Assembly: GCA_014654535.1 (NCBI GenBank)
Contig: BNBA01000017.1
Coordinates: forward strand, 1-64,000
Direction: 5' to 3'
DNA length: 64,000 bases
Origin: Xanthomonas boreopolis
Lineage (GTDB): Bacteria; Pseudomonadota; Gammaproteobacteria; Xanthomonadales; Xanthomonadaceae
The notes under the pieces are model-generated. The model was not told the origin of the DNA, searched no databases, and saw only the letters and a list, made by a program, of their open reading frames with translations. The translations under genes were made by a program, and so were the position numbers. This document shows, one piece after another, positions 18,105 to 27,248 of the stretch; position 1 is the stretch's first letter, and each line of letters opens with the position of its first letter.

Positions 18105-18152
18105 ACGCACCCCACAGAAGCCCTCCCTCCCCCGCACTACCGAGGAACCCCC

Positions 18153-19478
18153 ATGCTGACCGTGCTCGGCTTCGGAATGGTCATCACCTTCATGTACCTG
18201 ATCATGAGCAAGCGGCTCTCGCCGCTGGTCGCGCTGATCGTGGTGCCGATCGTGTTCGCGCTGGCCGGCGGCTTCGGCTCCGGCATCAACGAGATGATGC
18301 TGGAAGGCATCAAGAAGATCGCGCCGACCGGCGTGATGCTGATGTTCGCCATCCTCTACTTCGGCGTGATGATCGATGCCGGCCTGTTCGACCCGCTGGT
18401 GCGGCGCATCCTGCGCATCGTCAAGGGCGACCCGATGAAGATCGTGATGGGCACGGCGATCCTCGCCCTGCTGATCTCGCTCGACGGCGACGGCTCGACC
18501 ACCTACATGATCACGGTGTCGGCGATGCTGCCGCTGTACCGCCGGCTGGGCATGAACGCGCTCAACATGACCTGCGTGACCATCCTCGCCGGCGGCGTGA
18601 TGAACCTGACGCCCTGGGGCGGCCCCACCGCGCGCGCCGCCACCGCGCTGCACGTCGATCCCGCCGACGTGTTCATCCCGCTGGTCCCGGCGATGGCGCT
18701 GTCGATCGCCGGCATCCTGCTGCTGGCCTGGTACCTGGGCCTGAAGGAACGCGCGCGCCTGGGCGTGGTGCAGTTGCCCGGCGACAACTGGCTCGACGCC
18801 AGCGTGTCCGACGATGGCGATGCGCTGCCGCGCGTGGAGGACGCCGAGGACACCAAGCGGCCGAAGCTGCTGTGGGTCAATTTCGCGCTGACGCTGGCGC
18901 TGATGACCGCGCTGGTGATCGGCGTGCTGCCGATGCCGGTGCTGTTCATGATCGGCTTCGCGCTGGCGCTGGTGATCAACTACCCGAACCTGGCCGAGCA
19001 GCGCCGTCGCCTGGTCAACCATGCCGGCAACGTGCTGGCCGTGGTGTCGCTGATCTTCGCCGCCGGCATCTTCACCGGCATCCTGTCCAACACCGGCATG
19101 GTCGAGGCGATGTCGCGCAGCTTCCTGGCGGTGATCCCGGAAAGCTGGGGTCCTTACCTCGCGGTGATCACCGCGATCGCCAGCATGCCGTTCACCTTCT
19201 TCATGTCCAACGACGCGTTCTACTTCGGCGTGCTGCCGATCCTGTCCGAGGCCGCCGGCCACTACGGCATCACCCCGGTCGAGATGGCGCGCGCCTCGCT
19301 GGCCGGCCAGCCGGTGCACCTGCTCAGCCCGCTGGTGCCGTCCACCTACCTGCTGTGCGGCCTGGCCAAGGTCGATTTCGCCGACCACCAGCGCTTCACC
19401 CTGAAATGGGCGGTGCTGATCTCGCTGCTGCTGATGGCCGGCAGCCTGTTGTTCGCGCTGTACCCGCTCGCGGCCTGA
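18153..19478 (+). CDS. CitMHS-family citrate:cation symporter
   Basis: A 441-residue inner-membrane transporter of the CitMHS family, whose members carry citrate as a complex with Mg2+ or other divalent ions together with protons. About 12 membrane helices are visible, with family motifs LISLDGDGSTTYMI, GGVMNLTPWGGPTARAATAL, IASMPFTFFMSNDAFYFGVLPI and AGQPVHLLSPLVPSTYLL. Homologues in Xanthomonas (citH) are needed for citrate use. It follows the porin and precedes the PhbB-like gene by 46 nt, and the TctDE-like system is just upstream on the other strand, which fits citrate-induced expression. Confidence 0.92.
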   Translation: MLTVLGFGMVITFMYLIMSKRLSPLVALIVVPIVFALAGGFGSGINEMMLEGIKKIAPTGVMLMFAILYFGVMIDAGLFDPLVRRILRIVKGDPMKIVMGTAILALLISLDGDGSTTYMITVSAMLPLYRRLGMNALNMTCVTILAGGVMNLTPWGGPTARAATALHVDPADVFIPLVPAMALSIAGILLLAWYLGLKERARLGVVQLPGDNWLDASVSDDGDALPRVEDAEDTKRPKLLWVNFALTLALMTALVIGVLPMPVLFMIGFALALVINYPNLAEQRRRLVNHAGNVLAVVSLIFAAGIFTGILSNTGMVEAMSRSFLAVIPESWGPYLAVITAIASMPFTFFMSNDAFYFGVLPILSEAAGHYGITPVEMARASLAGQPVHLLSPLVPSTYLLCGLAKVDFADHQRFTLKWAVLISLLLMAGSLLFALYPLAA

Positions 19479-19524
19479 GCCCTCCCCCCCTGTCCGCCTG
19501 CGTCCACTCCCGAGGAACGACACC

Positions 19525-20265
19525 ATGACCCTCCGCATCGCCTACGTCACCAGCGGCATGGGCAGCATCGGCACCGCGATCTGCCAGAAGCTCGCCCGCA
19601 ACGGCCATACCGTGGTCGCCGGCTGCGGCCCGAACTCGCCGCGCAAGGCCGCCTGGCTGCGCGAGCAGCGCGAGCTCGGCTTCGACTTCATCGCCTCCGA
19701 AGGCAACGCCGCCGACTGGGAGTCCACCGTGGCCGCCTTCGACAAGGTGCGCGCGGAGGTCGGCGAGATCGACGTGCTGGTCAACAACGCCGGCGGCAGC
19801 CGCGACATGCTGTTCCGGCAGATGAACCGCGAGGACTGGCGGGCGGTGATCGCCAGCAACCTCGACTCGCTGTTCAACATCACCAAGCAGGTGATCGACG
19901 GCATGGCCGCGCGCGGCTGGGGCCGCATCGTCAACATCGGCTCGGTCAGCGCGCACAAAGGGCAGATCGGCCAGGTCAACTACGCCACCGCCAAGGCGGC
20001 GATGCACGGCTTCACCCGCGCACTGGCGCAGGAGGTGGCGATGCGCGGGGTGACCGTCAACACGATCTCGCCCGGCTACATCGCCAGCGCTTCCATCAGC
20101 AGCTTCCCGCCGGACGTGCTCGACCGGCTCGCCAGCTCGGTGCCGGTGCGCAGGCTCGGCAAGGCCGAGGAAGTGGCCGGCCTGTGCGCATGGCTGGTGT
20201 CCGACGAGGCCGCCTACGTGACCGGCGCCGACTATGCGGTCAACGGCGGGCTGTACATGGGATGA
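19525..20265 (+). CDS. phbB: Acetoacetyl-CoA reductase-like short-chain dehydrogenase
   Basis: A 246-residue SDR protein aligned along its whole length with PhbB/PhaB, the NADPH-dependent reductase that makes (R)-3-hydroxybutyryl-CoA. The catalytic Ser, Tyr and Lys are kept (GSVSAHKGQIGQVNYATAK), as are GPNSPRK, FDFIASEGNAADW and GYIA. Differences from PhbB are TSGMGSIG for TGGMGGIG, NAGGSRD for NAGITRD, and Ile for the Phe that contacts the acetoacetyl group. No phaA, phaC or phasin gene is in the window. It is 46 nt after the CitMHS gene, so it may belong to that operon. Substrate is uncertain. Confidence 0.78.
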   Translation: MTLRIAYVTSGMGSIGTAICQKLARNGHTVVAGCGPNSPRKAAWLREQRELGFDFIASEGNAADWESTVAAFDKVRAEVGEIDVLVNNAGGSRDMLFRQMNREDWRAVIASNLDSLFNITKQVIDGMAARGWGRIVNIGSVSAHKGQIGQVNYATAKAAMHGFTRALAQEVAMRGVTVNTISPGYIASASISSFPPDVLDRLASSVPVRRLGKAEEVAGLCAWLVSDEAAYVTGADYAVNGGLYMG

Positions 20266-20310
20266 GCCTCCGGGACCGGGATGCCTCCCGAAGGGGACGC
20301 GCCGGAGGGC

Positions 20311-21576
20311 TCAACCGGCCTCGTCCTCGCCGGACAAGCGTCCCAACCGGTCCATCCTGATCCGGTTGGCGAACAGCGAGAACGCCAGCATCCCCGCCAA
20401 TCCGCTGGTGCGCAGCACCCAGCGCGGCAGCCACCGCGGCGGCGCCAATACGCCCGCGTCGAACAACGGCGCGAACGGCTCAACGTCCTCCAGGGCCATC
20501 TTGCCGGCGAACAGCCAACGGCACAGCGGCAGGCGGTCGCGCTGCAGCGCCTGGCGGAAGAACGTGTGCACCGCCACCAACCCGCGCAGGTACACCGTGT
20601 CCTTGCAGAAGGCCGCGCCGCCCCCGGTCGGCACGCCGCGGAACACCCGCTGCGCCGACGCGAAACTCTCGGCCTCGCTCTGTCCCGCATCGAGGAAATA
20701 GCGGAACACCTCGACGAAGTCCGCACCCTCGCGCGCCCGCGCGATCGCTTCGATGCGCAGGCTGATCCGCTTCAGCCGCTCGATATCGATGCTGCCGGTG
20801 ATCTGCTCGGCGAAGGTCGCCAGCCCCTCCTGGGTCGCGGTCACGCGCGGCGACGACAACGCCAGGCTCGGCAGGTTCGCCTGCTCGCGCCCGTTGAGCC
20901 CGGTCAGCGAGTGCACCAGCGCCTCGTGGTGGAACAACTGCGCACGGTCGTAGTCGCCGAAGCTGGCGCCGCTGCGCAAGCGGATGCGCTCCGGGCCGGC
21001 CGCGGCCTTGGCGATCAGCTCCGGGTCCAGCTCGACCGCGATCACGCGTCCTTCGAAGAAATCGTCCAGGTCGTTCTGCAGTTGCAGGGCCAGCGCGGTC
21101 GCCGACACCGGCACCTGCTCCTCAGGCGCCAGCAGCTCGCGATCCAGCTCCTGCGCGATCTGGATGAAATGCCGCGCCGCCTCGCGCGTGGTCGGGCCCT
21201 CGCCCGGCATCGGGTCGTCGGGCACGCCGAACAGCCGTTCGGAATGGCGCGCCGCCTGCACGGTCCCGAGCGACTCCAGCAACGCCGCGGCCAGGTCCCA
21301 GCTGCGCACGGACTCGCGCAGGTAGTGGCCGAGCGGGTGTTGCGGATCGGCCGCCGCGGCGATCGCCTCCAGCTCGCGGCGGGCATCGGCGAAATCCAGC
21401 CGCGGGTACGCCACCTGCGGTGGCCTGGGCGCACCGCGCGCGACGCTCTCCAGGAACGGCGCCTGCAACGACGCCGGCCAGCTGGTCAGGCTGAGCAGCT
21501 TGATCCCGCGCACCGCGCGCACCAACCGCGCATCGAGCGCCGCGTGATGCGCGACGGCGCGGTCGGTCCCGGTCAT
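20311..21576 (-). CDS. DUF1704/QEGLA-motif metallopeptidase-like protein
   Basis: A 421-residue protein of the DUF1704 family, often named flavohemoglobin expression-modulating QEGLA motif protein. It has an HEALVH zinc site (residues 217-222, HExxxH) and TQEGLA at 248-253. The animal member MATCAP is a tyrosine carboxypeptidase with the same HExxxH site, so a peptidase role is plausible for the bacterial protein but unproven. C-terminal residues about 385-405 are hydrophobic. It begins one nucleotide after the rsgA stop on the same strand, so the two are probably co-translated. Confidence 0.8.
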   Translation of the reverse strand: MTGTDRAVAHHAALDARLVRAVRGIKLLSLTSWPASLQAPFLESVARGAPRPPQVAYPRLDFADARRELEAIAAAADPQHPLGHYLRESVRSWDLAAALLESLGTVQAARHSERLFGVPDDPMPGEGPTTREAARHFIQIAQELDRELLAPEEQVPVSATALALQLQNDLDDFFEGRVIAVELDPELIAKAAAGPERIRLRSGASFGDYDRAQLFHHEALVHSLTGLNGREQANLPSLALSSPRVTATQEGLATFAEQITGSIDIERLKRISLRIEAIARAREGADFVEVFRYFLDAGQSEAESFASAQRVFRGVPTGGGAAFCKDTVYLRGLVAVHTFFRQALQRDRLPLCRWLFAGKMALEDVEPFAPLFDAGVLAPPRWLPRWVLRTSGLAGMLAFSLFANRIRMDRLGRLSGEDEAG

Positions 21577-21577
21577 C

Positions 21578-22675
21578 TCAACGCCGTCCACGCCGTCCGC
21601 CGGAGCGCTTGTCGGAGGGCTTGCCGGGCGCCTTCGCGGCCGCATTCTGCGCCAGCCGCACTGCCAGCTTGCCGGCGGCTCCGGCGACTTCCTCGCGCAG
21701 CTTCAGGTAGTTCGCCAGCCGCGCCGGGTCGAGCCGGCCCGCCTCGATCGCCGCGCGCACCGCGCAGCCGGGCTCGCTGCGATGCGAGCAATCGCGGAAG
21801 CGGCACTGCGCCGCCAGCGCCTCGATGTCGGCGAAGCCGCCCTCGGCCAGGTCTTCCTCGCCGGTCGGCTTCAGCTCGCGCATGCCCGGCGTGTCGATCA
21901 GGCAGGCGCCGTCCGGCAGCGCGATCAACGCACGGTGCGTGGTGGTGTGGCGGCCGCGCGAATCGCTCTCGCGCACCTCGCCGGTGCGCATCTTCTCCAC
22001 GCCGAGCAAGGTGTTGGTCAGGGTCGACTTGCCGGCGCCGGACGATCCCACCAGCACCGCGGTGCGACCCGGCCCGAGCCAGGCCTGCAGCGCGCTCACG
22101 CTGTGCGGATCCTTGGCGTTGACGGCGCGCACCGGCACGTCCTGCGCCGCCAGGTCGATCAGTGCCGCCACCGCGCCGGGCACATCGGCATTGCGGTCGG
22201 CCTTGGTCAGCACCACCACCGGCTCGGCGCCGCCGCTGCCGACCAGCAGGCGGTAGCGCTCGATCCGGCGCGGATTGAAGTCGTCGTCCAGCCCGCAGAC
22301 GATGAACACCGTATCGATGTTGGCCGCGATCACCTGCTGGTGGTAATGCTCGCCGGCCGCGCCGCGCTTGATCGCGCTCCGCCGCGGCAGCAGCGCGACG
22401 ATCCGGGATCCCTCCATCAATACCCAGTCGCCGACCGCGGCACGCTCGTGCGAAGGGAAGCGCGGCAACTGCCACTGCGGGAGCGACTCGGCCTTGATCG
22501 CCGCATCGACCCGATCGGCGACCACGTAGCCGGAGCGATGCTGCTCGACCACCCGTGCCGGCAACGCCTGCGGATGCGCCTCGAACAGCGCCTGCCAATC
22601 CGGGGCCTCGGCCGTGCCGATCCAGGGCCAGCCGATCCGGCGCAGTTCGGGGTAGTCGGGAGAAGCATCGGTCAT
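21578..22675 (-). CDS. rsgA: Ribosome small-subunit-dependent GTPase A
   Basis: A 365-residue circularly permuted GTPase that acts in late 30S subunit maturation. The order is N-terminal OB-like domain (to about residue 110), G4 (VLTKAD), G1 P-loop GSSGAGKST, G3 (DTPG), and a C-terminal zinc knuckle with CRFRDCSHRSEPGC. The tail is rich in Lys and Arg, as expected for an RNA-associated protein. The start is at the MTDASPD methionine; the frame runs further upstream without homology. DUF1704 follows immediately. Confidence 0.93.
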   Translation of the reverse strand: MTDASPDYPELRRIGWPWIGTAEAPDWQALFEAHPQALPARVVEQHRSGYVVADRVDAAIKAESLPQWQLPRFPSHERAAVGDWVLMEGSRIVALLPRRSAIKRGAAGEHYHQQVIAANIDTVFIVCGLDDDFNPRRIERYRLLVGSGGAEPVVVLTKADRNADVPGAVAALIDLAAQDVPVRAVNAKDPHSVSALQAWLGPGRTAVLVGSSGAGKSTLTNTLLGVEKMRTGEVRESDSRGRHTTTHRALIALPDGACLIDTPGMRELKPTGEEDLAEGGFADIEALAAQCRFRDCSHRSEPGCAVRAAIEAGRLDPARLANYLKLREEVAGAAGKLAVRLAQNAAAKAPGKPSDKRSGGRRGRR

Positions 22676-22908
22676 GGCGGGGATTCTACGGGTCCGCCGC
22701 CCGGAGGCGAGCGAGCCCGGGCTGGAATCCGCCCCTGGACGCGACACCCAGCGAGGCGAGCACCGATAGAGGGATGGCGCAGGCCGGATGGGGCGAGGAA
22801 GTCGCCGGGCCCGTCTTCGCGGGACGGCGGCAGGGAGACGGCGCCGCGGCGAAAGGGCCGCGCGAACGCGCCGCGCCTCGGCGGGAGGCGCCGCACGCCA
22901 CGCGCGAA

Positions 22909-23706
22909 TCATCTACCCGGACCGTTCCCCCCATCCCCCGCCTGCAATCCCCACAACCGGATCGCCTTCTGGCGCGCGGTGAACGCGGTCACGTACGCAT
23001 AGACCAATCCCGCTCGCCCATCCAGAAAGCCGCCGCGCAGCAGATACCCCCGCCAGAACCGCCATGCCGGCGCCAGCACCAGCTTGCTCCAGGACGCGCG
23101 CTTGCCGCGCGCATGCGCATGCTCGGCCATCATCTGCGCATAGCGCCGGCCCTTGTCGAGCTGGTGCTCGAACGAACGGAACGGCAGGTGCAGCAGGTCG
23201 CCCGGCAACGTGGCCACCGGCCCGTCCACGCTGGCGCTCTCGTGCACCTCGCGTTCGCCCCGCCAACCGCCGCGGCGGCGGTCGAACAGCCGCAACTTGC
23301 GGTCCGGATAGGCATTGCCGTGGCGCAGCCAGCGGCCGAAGTACCACGACCTGCGCGCGAAACGGTAGCCGGCCGCGCGTGCGAAGCCGGCCGCGCGCTC
23401 GGCCAGGATCGCATCGCGCAGCGCCGCGTCGATGCGCTCGTCGGCGTCCACGCACAGCACCCAGTCGTGCGCGGCCTGCTCGACCGCGAACTGTTTCTGG
23501 CTGCGGAATCCGTCGAATGGCCGCACCAGCACGCGCGCGCCCATGCGCTCGGCGATCTCCCGCGTGGCGTCTCCCGACCCGGAATCGACCACCACGATCT
23601 CGTCGCAGAACGCCAGCGAAGCCAGGCAATCGGCGATGCGATCGGCCTCGTCGCGGGTGATCACGGTCGCGGAAATCGGCGTGGGGTCATGTGCGCGTAA
23701 CGGCAT
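22909..23706 (-). CDS. Family 2 glycosyltransferase, WaaE/KdtX type
   Basis: A 265-residue GT-A-fold glycosyltransferase. The nucleotide-sugar motifs are ISATVITRDEADRIADCL, VVVDSGSGDAT and VLCVDADER (the DxD-like metal site), followed by REVHESASVDG. The layout matches the WaaE/KdtX group, which adds a sugar to the lipopolysaccharide inner core. C-terminal residues about 205-240 are hydrophobic and basic and may associate with the membrane. It is divergent from another family 2 glycosyltransferase 123 bp away. Confidence 0.85.
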   Translation of the reverse strand: MPLRAHDPTPISATVITRDEADRIADCLASLAFCDEIVVVDSGSGDATREIAERMGARVLVRPFDGFRSQKQFAVEQAAHDWVLCVDADERIDAALRDAILAERAAGFARAAGYRFARRSWYFGRWLRHGNAYPDRKLRLFDRRRGGWRGEREVHESASVDGPVATLPGDLLHLPFRSFEHQLDKGRRYAQMMAEHAHARGKRASWSKLVLAPAWRFWRGYLLRGGFLDGRAGLVYAYVTAFTARQKAIRLWGLQAGDGGNGPGR

Positions 23707-23829
23707 TGTCGCGATGGCTCGTCAGAGTGCCCTGCGGCACGGGCATGGGGATGCCCGCGCACTGTATCGCCGCCATGTTTCCGTTCGTGGCGGCTACCCG
23801 CCGCGACCGCCTTCCGCCGAGCCTCCGCC

Positions 23830-24708
23830 ATGCCGAACGTGCCCGCCGCCACCGTCGTGTTCACCACCTACAACCAGCCCGCGTGGCTGGAGAAGGTGCT
23901 GCTCGGCTTCGCCGCGCAGAGCCGGCTCGACTTCGAGGTGATCGTGGCCGACGACGGCAGCGGCGAGGAAACGCGGGCCACGATCGAACGGCTGCGGCCC
24001 GGTCTGCCGTACCCGGTGCTGCACCTGTGGCAGCCGGACCGCGGCTTCCGCAAGTGCGAGGCGCTGAACCGCGCGATCGTCGCCAGCAACGCCGATTACC
24101 TGATCTTCACCGATGGCGACTGCATCCCGCGCCGCGACTTCGTCGCCACCCACCTGCGCCTGCGCGAACCCGGGCGCTTCCTGTCCGGCGGCTACCACAA
24201 GCTGCCGATGGACACGAGCCGCGCGATCGGCGCGCAGGACATCGCCAGCGGCCGCTGCTTCGACGTGCGCTGGCTGCGGGAGCGCGGCATGCGGGCCTCG
24301 CGGCGCGATCTCAAGCTGTCCGTCGGGCCGCGGCTGGGCTGGCTGCTCGACCTGGTGAGCCCGGCTCGCGCCAGTTGGAACGGGCACGGCGCCTCCGGCT
24401 GGAAGCACGACCTGCTGGCGGTGAACGGCTTCGACGAACGCATGCGCTACGGCGGCCAGGACCGCGAGTTCGGCGAGCGCCTGGCCAACGCCGGCGTCCG
24501 CGGCAAGCGCATCCGCCACCGCACCGTGGCCCTGCACCTGGACCATCCGCGCGGCTACGCCACCGCGGAGAGCATCGCCTTCAACCGGCAGCTGCGCGCG
24601 CAGACCCGGCGCAGCCGCCGCACCTGGACCGAGCACGGGATCGAGAAGCGGCTCGAACCGGCGACGCTGCCGCCCCAATTGGCTTTCTCCCCGAGCAGCG
24701 CGTCCTGA
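23830..24708 (+). CDS. Family 2 glycosyltransferase with galactosyltransferase-like C-terminal domain
   Basis: A 292-residue glycosyltransferase. VVFTTYNQPAWLEKVL begins the GT-A fold, VIVADDGSGEET is the nucleotide-sugar site, and IFTDGDCIPRRDF carries the DxD motif. The second half (SGWKHDLLAVNGFDERMRYGGQDREFGERL) is typical of the glyco_tran_7C domain. It probably builds surface polysaccharide or lipopolysaccharide. It is divergent from the WaaE-like gene, and the pair may share a promoter region. Confidence 0.85.
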   Translation: MPNVPAATVVFTTYNQPAWLEKVLLGFAAQSRLDFEVIVADDGSGEETRATIERLRPGLPYPVLHLWQPDRGFRKCEALNRAIVASNADYLIFTDGDCIPRRDFVATHLRLREPGRFLSGGYHKLPMDTSRAIGAQDIASGRCFDVRWLRERGMRASRRDLKLSVGPRLGWLLDLVSPARASWNGHGASGWKHDLLAVNGFDERMRYGGQDREFGERLANAGVRGKRIRHRTVALHLDHPRGYATAESIAFNRQLRAQTRRSRRTWTEHGIEKRLEPATLPPQLAFSPSSAS

Positions 24709-24863
24709 CGGCCCGGGAACGGCCCCGGGCCGCGCACGCCCAGGCCGGCTCCGGGGCCCCGGCTATTGGCCGGACGTGGTTGCAACTGCAAGGAAAACCG
24801 CCATTCAGTCCCGGCGCATTTCCGCTACCATGCCGGTTCCACGCCAAGACGGCCCCCACCTCC

Positions 24864-26135
24864 ATGTCCGCCCCGAAAAAGCCGCTCGCCACCCGCGCAC
24901 GCCTGTCCGAAGTCCGCTATGAGATCCGGGGCGAACTGGCGCGGCGAGCCCGGGAGCTGGAGGCCCAGGGCCACAAGCTGGTCAAGCTCAACATCGGCAA
25001 TCCCGGCAACTTCGGTTTCCGCGCGCCCGAGCACCTGCAGCGCGCGATCGCCGACGACATGGGCCGCACCGACCCGTACACCCACCAGCAGGGCCTGCCG
25101 GTGGCGCGCGAGGCGATCGCCGCGGCCTACGCCAAGCGCCAGCACCCGGATGCCCATCCGGACCGCATCTTCGTCGGCAACGGCGTGTCCGAGCTGATCG
25201 ACCTGTCGCTGCGCGCCCTGCTCAACCCGGGCGACGAAGTGCTGGTGCCCTCGCCTGACTACCCGCTGTGGTCGGCCGCGACCATCCTCAACGACGGCCG
25301 CCCGGTGTTCTACAGCTGCCTGCCGGAGAACGGCTTCCTGCCCGACCCGGTGCAGATCGAGACCCTGGTCTCGCAGCGCACCCGCGCGATCGTGCTGATC
25401 AACCCGAACAACCCCAGCGGCGCCAGCTACTCGCGCGAACTGCTGGAGAAGATCGTCGCCATCGCGCGCAAGCACGACCTGCTGCTGATGGTCGACGAGA
25501 TCTACGACCAGATCCTCTACGACGGGGCGCGGTTCCAGCCGGTCGCGCCGCTGGCCGGCGACGTGCCGTGCATCACCTACGGCGGCCTGAGCAAGGTGCA
25601 CCGCGCCTGCGGCTGGCGCGTGGGCTGGGCGCTGCTGTCCGGCGACATCGCCCGCATCGGCGACCTGCGCAACGCGATGGACCTGCTCGGCGCGCTGCGC
25701 CTGTGCGCCAACGTGCCGGGCCAGTACGCGATCGAGGCCGCGGTCAACGGACCGGACACGATCACCGCGCTGTGCTCGCCGGGCGGCCGCCTGTACGAGA
25801 CCCGCCGCGCGGTGATCGAGGCCTGCGCCGCCAGCGAGCACCTGTCGCTGGTCGCCCCGGCCGGCGCGCTGTACGCGTTCCCGTCGGTGGTCGGCCATGC
25901 CGCGCGCGGCTTCGACGACCACGAGTTCGCGCTCGAGTTGATGAACGAGGAAGGCGTGCTGGTGGTGCCCGGCTCGAGCTTCAACGTGCCCTACCGCAAC
26001 CATTTCCGGGTGACCCTGCTGCCGGAGCCGGCGGTGATGCGCGACGTGTTCGCGCGCATCGACCGCGCCCTGTCGCGCCGCGCCGAGGCCAACACCAAGG
26101 TCGTGCCGCTCAAGCGCAAGCAGTCGGCGGCCTGA
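24864..26135 (+). CDS. alaA: AlaA-like PLP-dependent aminotransferase
   Basis: A 423-residue fold-type I aminotransferase close to the alanine transaminase AlaA (YfbQ), which forms alanine from pyruvate and glutamate. Visible signatures are KLNIGNPGNFGF, DPYTHQQGLPVAREAIA, VPSPDYPLW, INPNNPSGA, VDEIYDQILYDG and the PLP lysine in GGLSKVHRACGWRVGW. E. coli AlaA has SKTYRVAGF there, so the phosphate-binding segment differs slightly. The start at MSAPKKPL sets the frame where homology begins; the frame is open for much longer upstream. It stands alone between the glycosyltransferase and the SMR gene. Confidence 0.88.
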   Translation: MSAPKKPLATRARLSEVRYEIRGELARRARELEAQGHKLVKLNIGNPGNFGFRAPEHLQRAIADDMGRTDPYTHQQGLPVAREAIAAAYAKRQHPDAHPDRIFVGNGVSELIDLSLRALLNPGDEVLVPSPDYPLWSAATILNDGRPVFYSCLPENGFLPDPVQIETLVSQRTRAIVLINPNNPSGASYSRELLEKIVAIARKHDLLLMVDEIYDQILYDGARFQPVAPLAGDVPCITYGGLSKVHRACGWRVGWALLSGDIARIGDLRNAMDLLGALRLCANVPGQYAIEAAVNGPDTITALCSPGGRLYETRRAVIEACAASEHLSLVAPAGALYAFPSVVGHAARGFDDHEFALELMNEEGVLVVPGSSFNVPYRNHFRVTLLPEPAVMRDVFARIDRALSRRAEANTKVVPLKRKQSAA

Positions 26136-26181
26136 GCCCGGTCCCGTTCGCAGGCCCAGGAAGGAGCCGCCAGGCCGCGGC

Positions 26182-26514
26182 TCAATGCGCGCCGGCCTTG
26201 GAGAACAGGTTCATCACCAGCACGCCGGCGACGATCAGCGCCATGCCGGCGAGCGCCGGCAGGTCCAGCTTCTGCCCGTAGGCCAGCCAGCCGATCAACG
26301 CGACCAGGACGATGCCCAGCCCCGACCAGATCGCGTAGGCGACGCCGACCGGGATCGTCTTCAGGGTCAGCGACAACAGGTAGAAGGCGGCCGCGTACCC
26401 GGCCACCACCACGATCGACGGCAGCGGATTGCGGAAGCCATCGCTGGCCTTGAGCGAACTAGTCGCCACCACTTCGGCCAGGATCGCGCCTCCCAGCAGC
26501 AGCCACTGTTTCAT
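26182..26514 (-). CDS. EmrE-type small multidrug resistance exporter
   Basis: A 110-residue, four-helix SMR protein. The essential glutamate is Glu14 in [15 protein letters not shown], and [12 protein letters not shown] in helix 3 and [14 protein letters not shown] in helix 4 are retained. It is close in length and motif order to EmrE, which exchanges protons for lipophilic cations as a dual-topology dimer. It is divergent from the SGNH hydrolase gene, with 99 bp between starts. The substrate (cations or guanidinium-like) cannot be set from sequence. Confidence 0.92.
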   Translation of the reverse strand: MKQWLLLGGAILAEVVATSSLKASDGFRNPLPSIVVVAGYAAAFYLLSLTLKTIPVGVAYAIWSGLGIVLVALIGWLAYGQKLDLPALAGMALIVAGVLVMNLFSKAGAH

Positions 26515-26613
26515 CGCAAGCCTCCTCGGTGGACGAATGCCGCGATTGTGTATGCTCGGCTTCCATCCCGTCAGCCTTGTCCGCGCCGCGCTTGCGCGCC
26601 GTTCCCGCCGAAC

Positions 26614-27222
26614 ATGAACCATCGCTACCTCGCCCTGGGCGACTCCTACACCATCGGCGAAGGCGTGCCGGAATCGGGCCGCTGGCCGGTGCAGTTGGCG
26701 CAGGCGCTGCGCGCCCGCGGCATCGCGCTGGACGATCCGCAGATCGTCGCGACCACCGGCTGGACCACGGACGAGCTGGAAGCCGGCATCGATGCGGCCG
26801 CGCCGCAGGGGCCGTTCGGATTGGTGACGCTGCTGGTCGGCGTCAACAACCAGTACCGCGGCCGCCCGCTCGACGAGTACCGCGTCCAGTTCGCGGCGCT
26901 GCTCGAACGCGCCATCGCCTTCGCGGCCGGACGCCCGCAGCGCGTGCTGGTGCTGTCGATCCCGGACTGGGGCGTCACCCCGTTCGCGCGCGCGCAAGGC
27001 CGCGACGCGGCCCTGGTCGGGCGTGAGATCGATGCCTTCAACGCTGTCGCGCGCCAGGCCTGCGCCGGGCGCGGCGTCGCCTTCATCGACATCACGCCCT
27101 ACAGCCGTGCGCACGGCGAGGAAGCGGACATGCTCGTCGACGACGCGCTGCATCCGTCCGCCGCGATGTACGCGGGCTGGACCGCGTTGACGCTGCCTGA
27201 AGCCGTGCGTGCCCTAAGCTGA
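26614..27222 (+). CDS. SGNH/GDSL hydrolase
   Basis: A 202-residue SGNH esterase without an evident signal peptide. Block I is [13 protein letters not shown] (catalytic Ser), block III is [10 protein letters not shown] (oxyanion Asn), and block V is [13 protein letters not shown] (Asp and His). The methyltransferase gene follows after 26 nt on the same strand, so they probably form an operon. Such proteins act as esterases, lipases or acyl hydrolases; the substrate is unknown. Confidence 0.88.
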   Translation: MNHRYLALGDSYTIGEGVPESGRWPVQLAQALRARGIALDDPQIVATTGWTTDELEAGIDAAAPQGPFGLVTLLVGVNNQYRGRPLDEYRVQFAALLERAIAFAAGRPQRVLVLSIPDWGVTPFARAQGRDAALVGREIDAFNAVARQACAGRGVAFIDITPYSRAHGEEADMLVDDALHPSAAMYAGWTALTLPEAVRALS

Positions 27223-27248
27223 CCCCACCGCCGGCCCCGAAACGCACC

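Noticed and set aside
22676-22908. Short frames between rsgA and the WaaE-like gene
   Set aside because: They are short arginine-rich translations on both strands with no homology; treated as intergenic.
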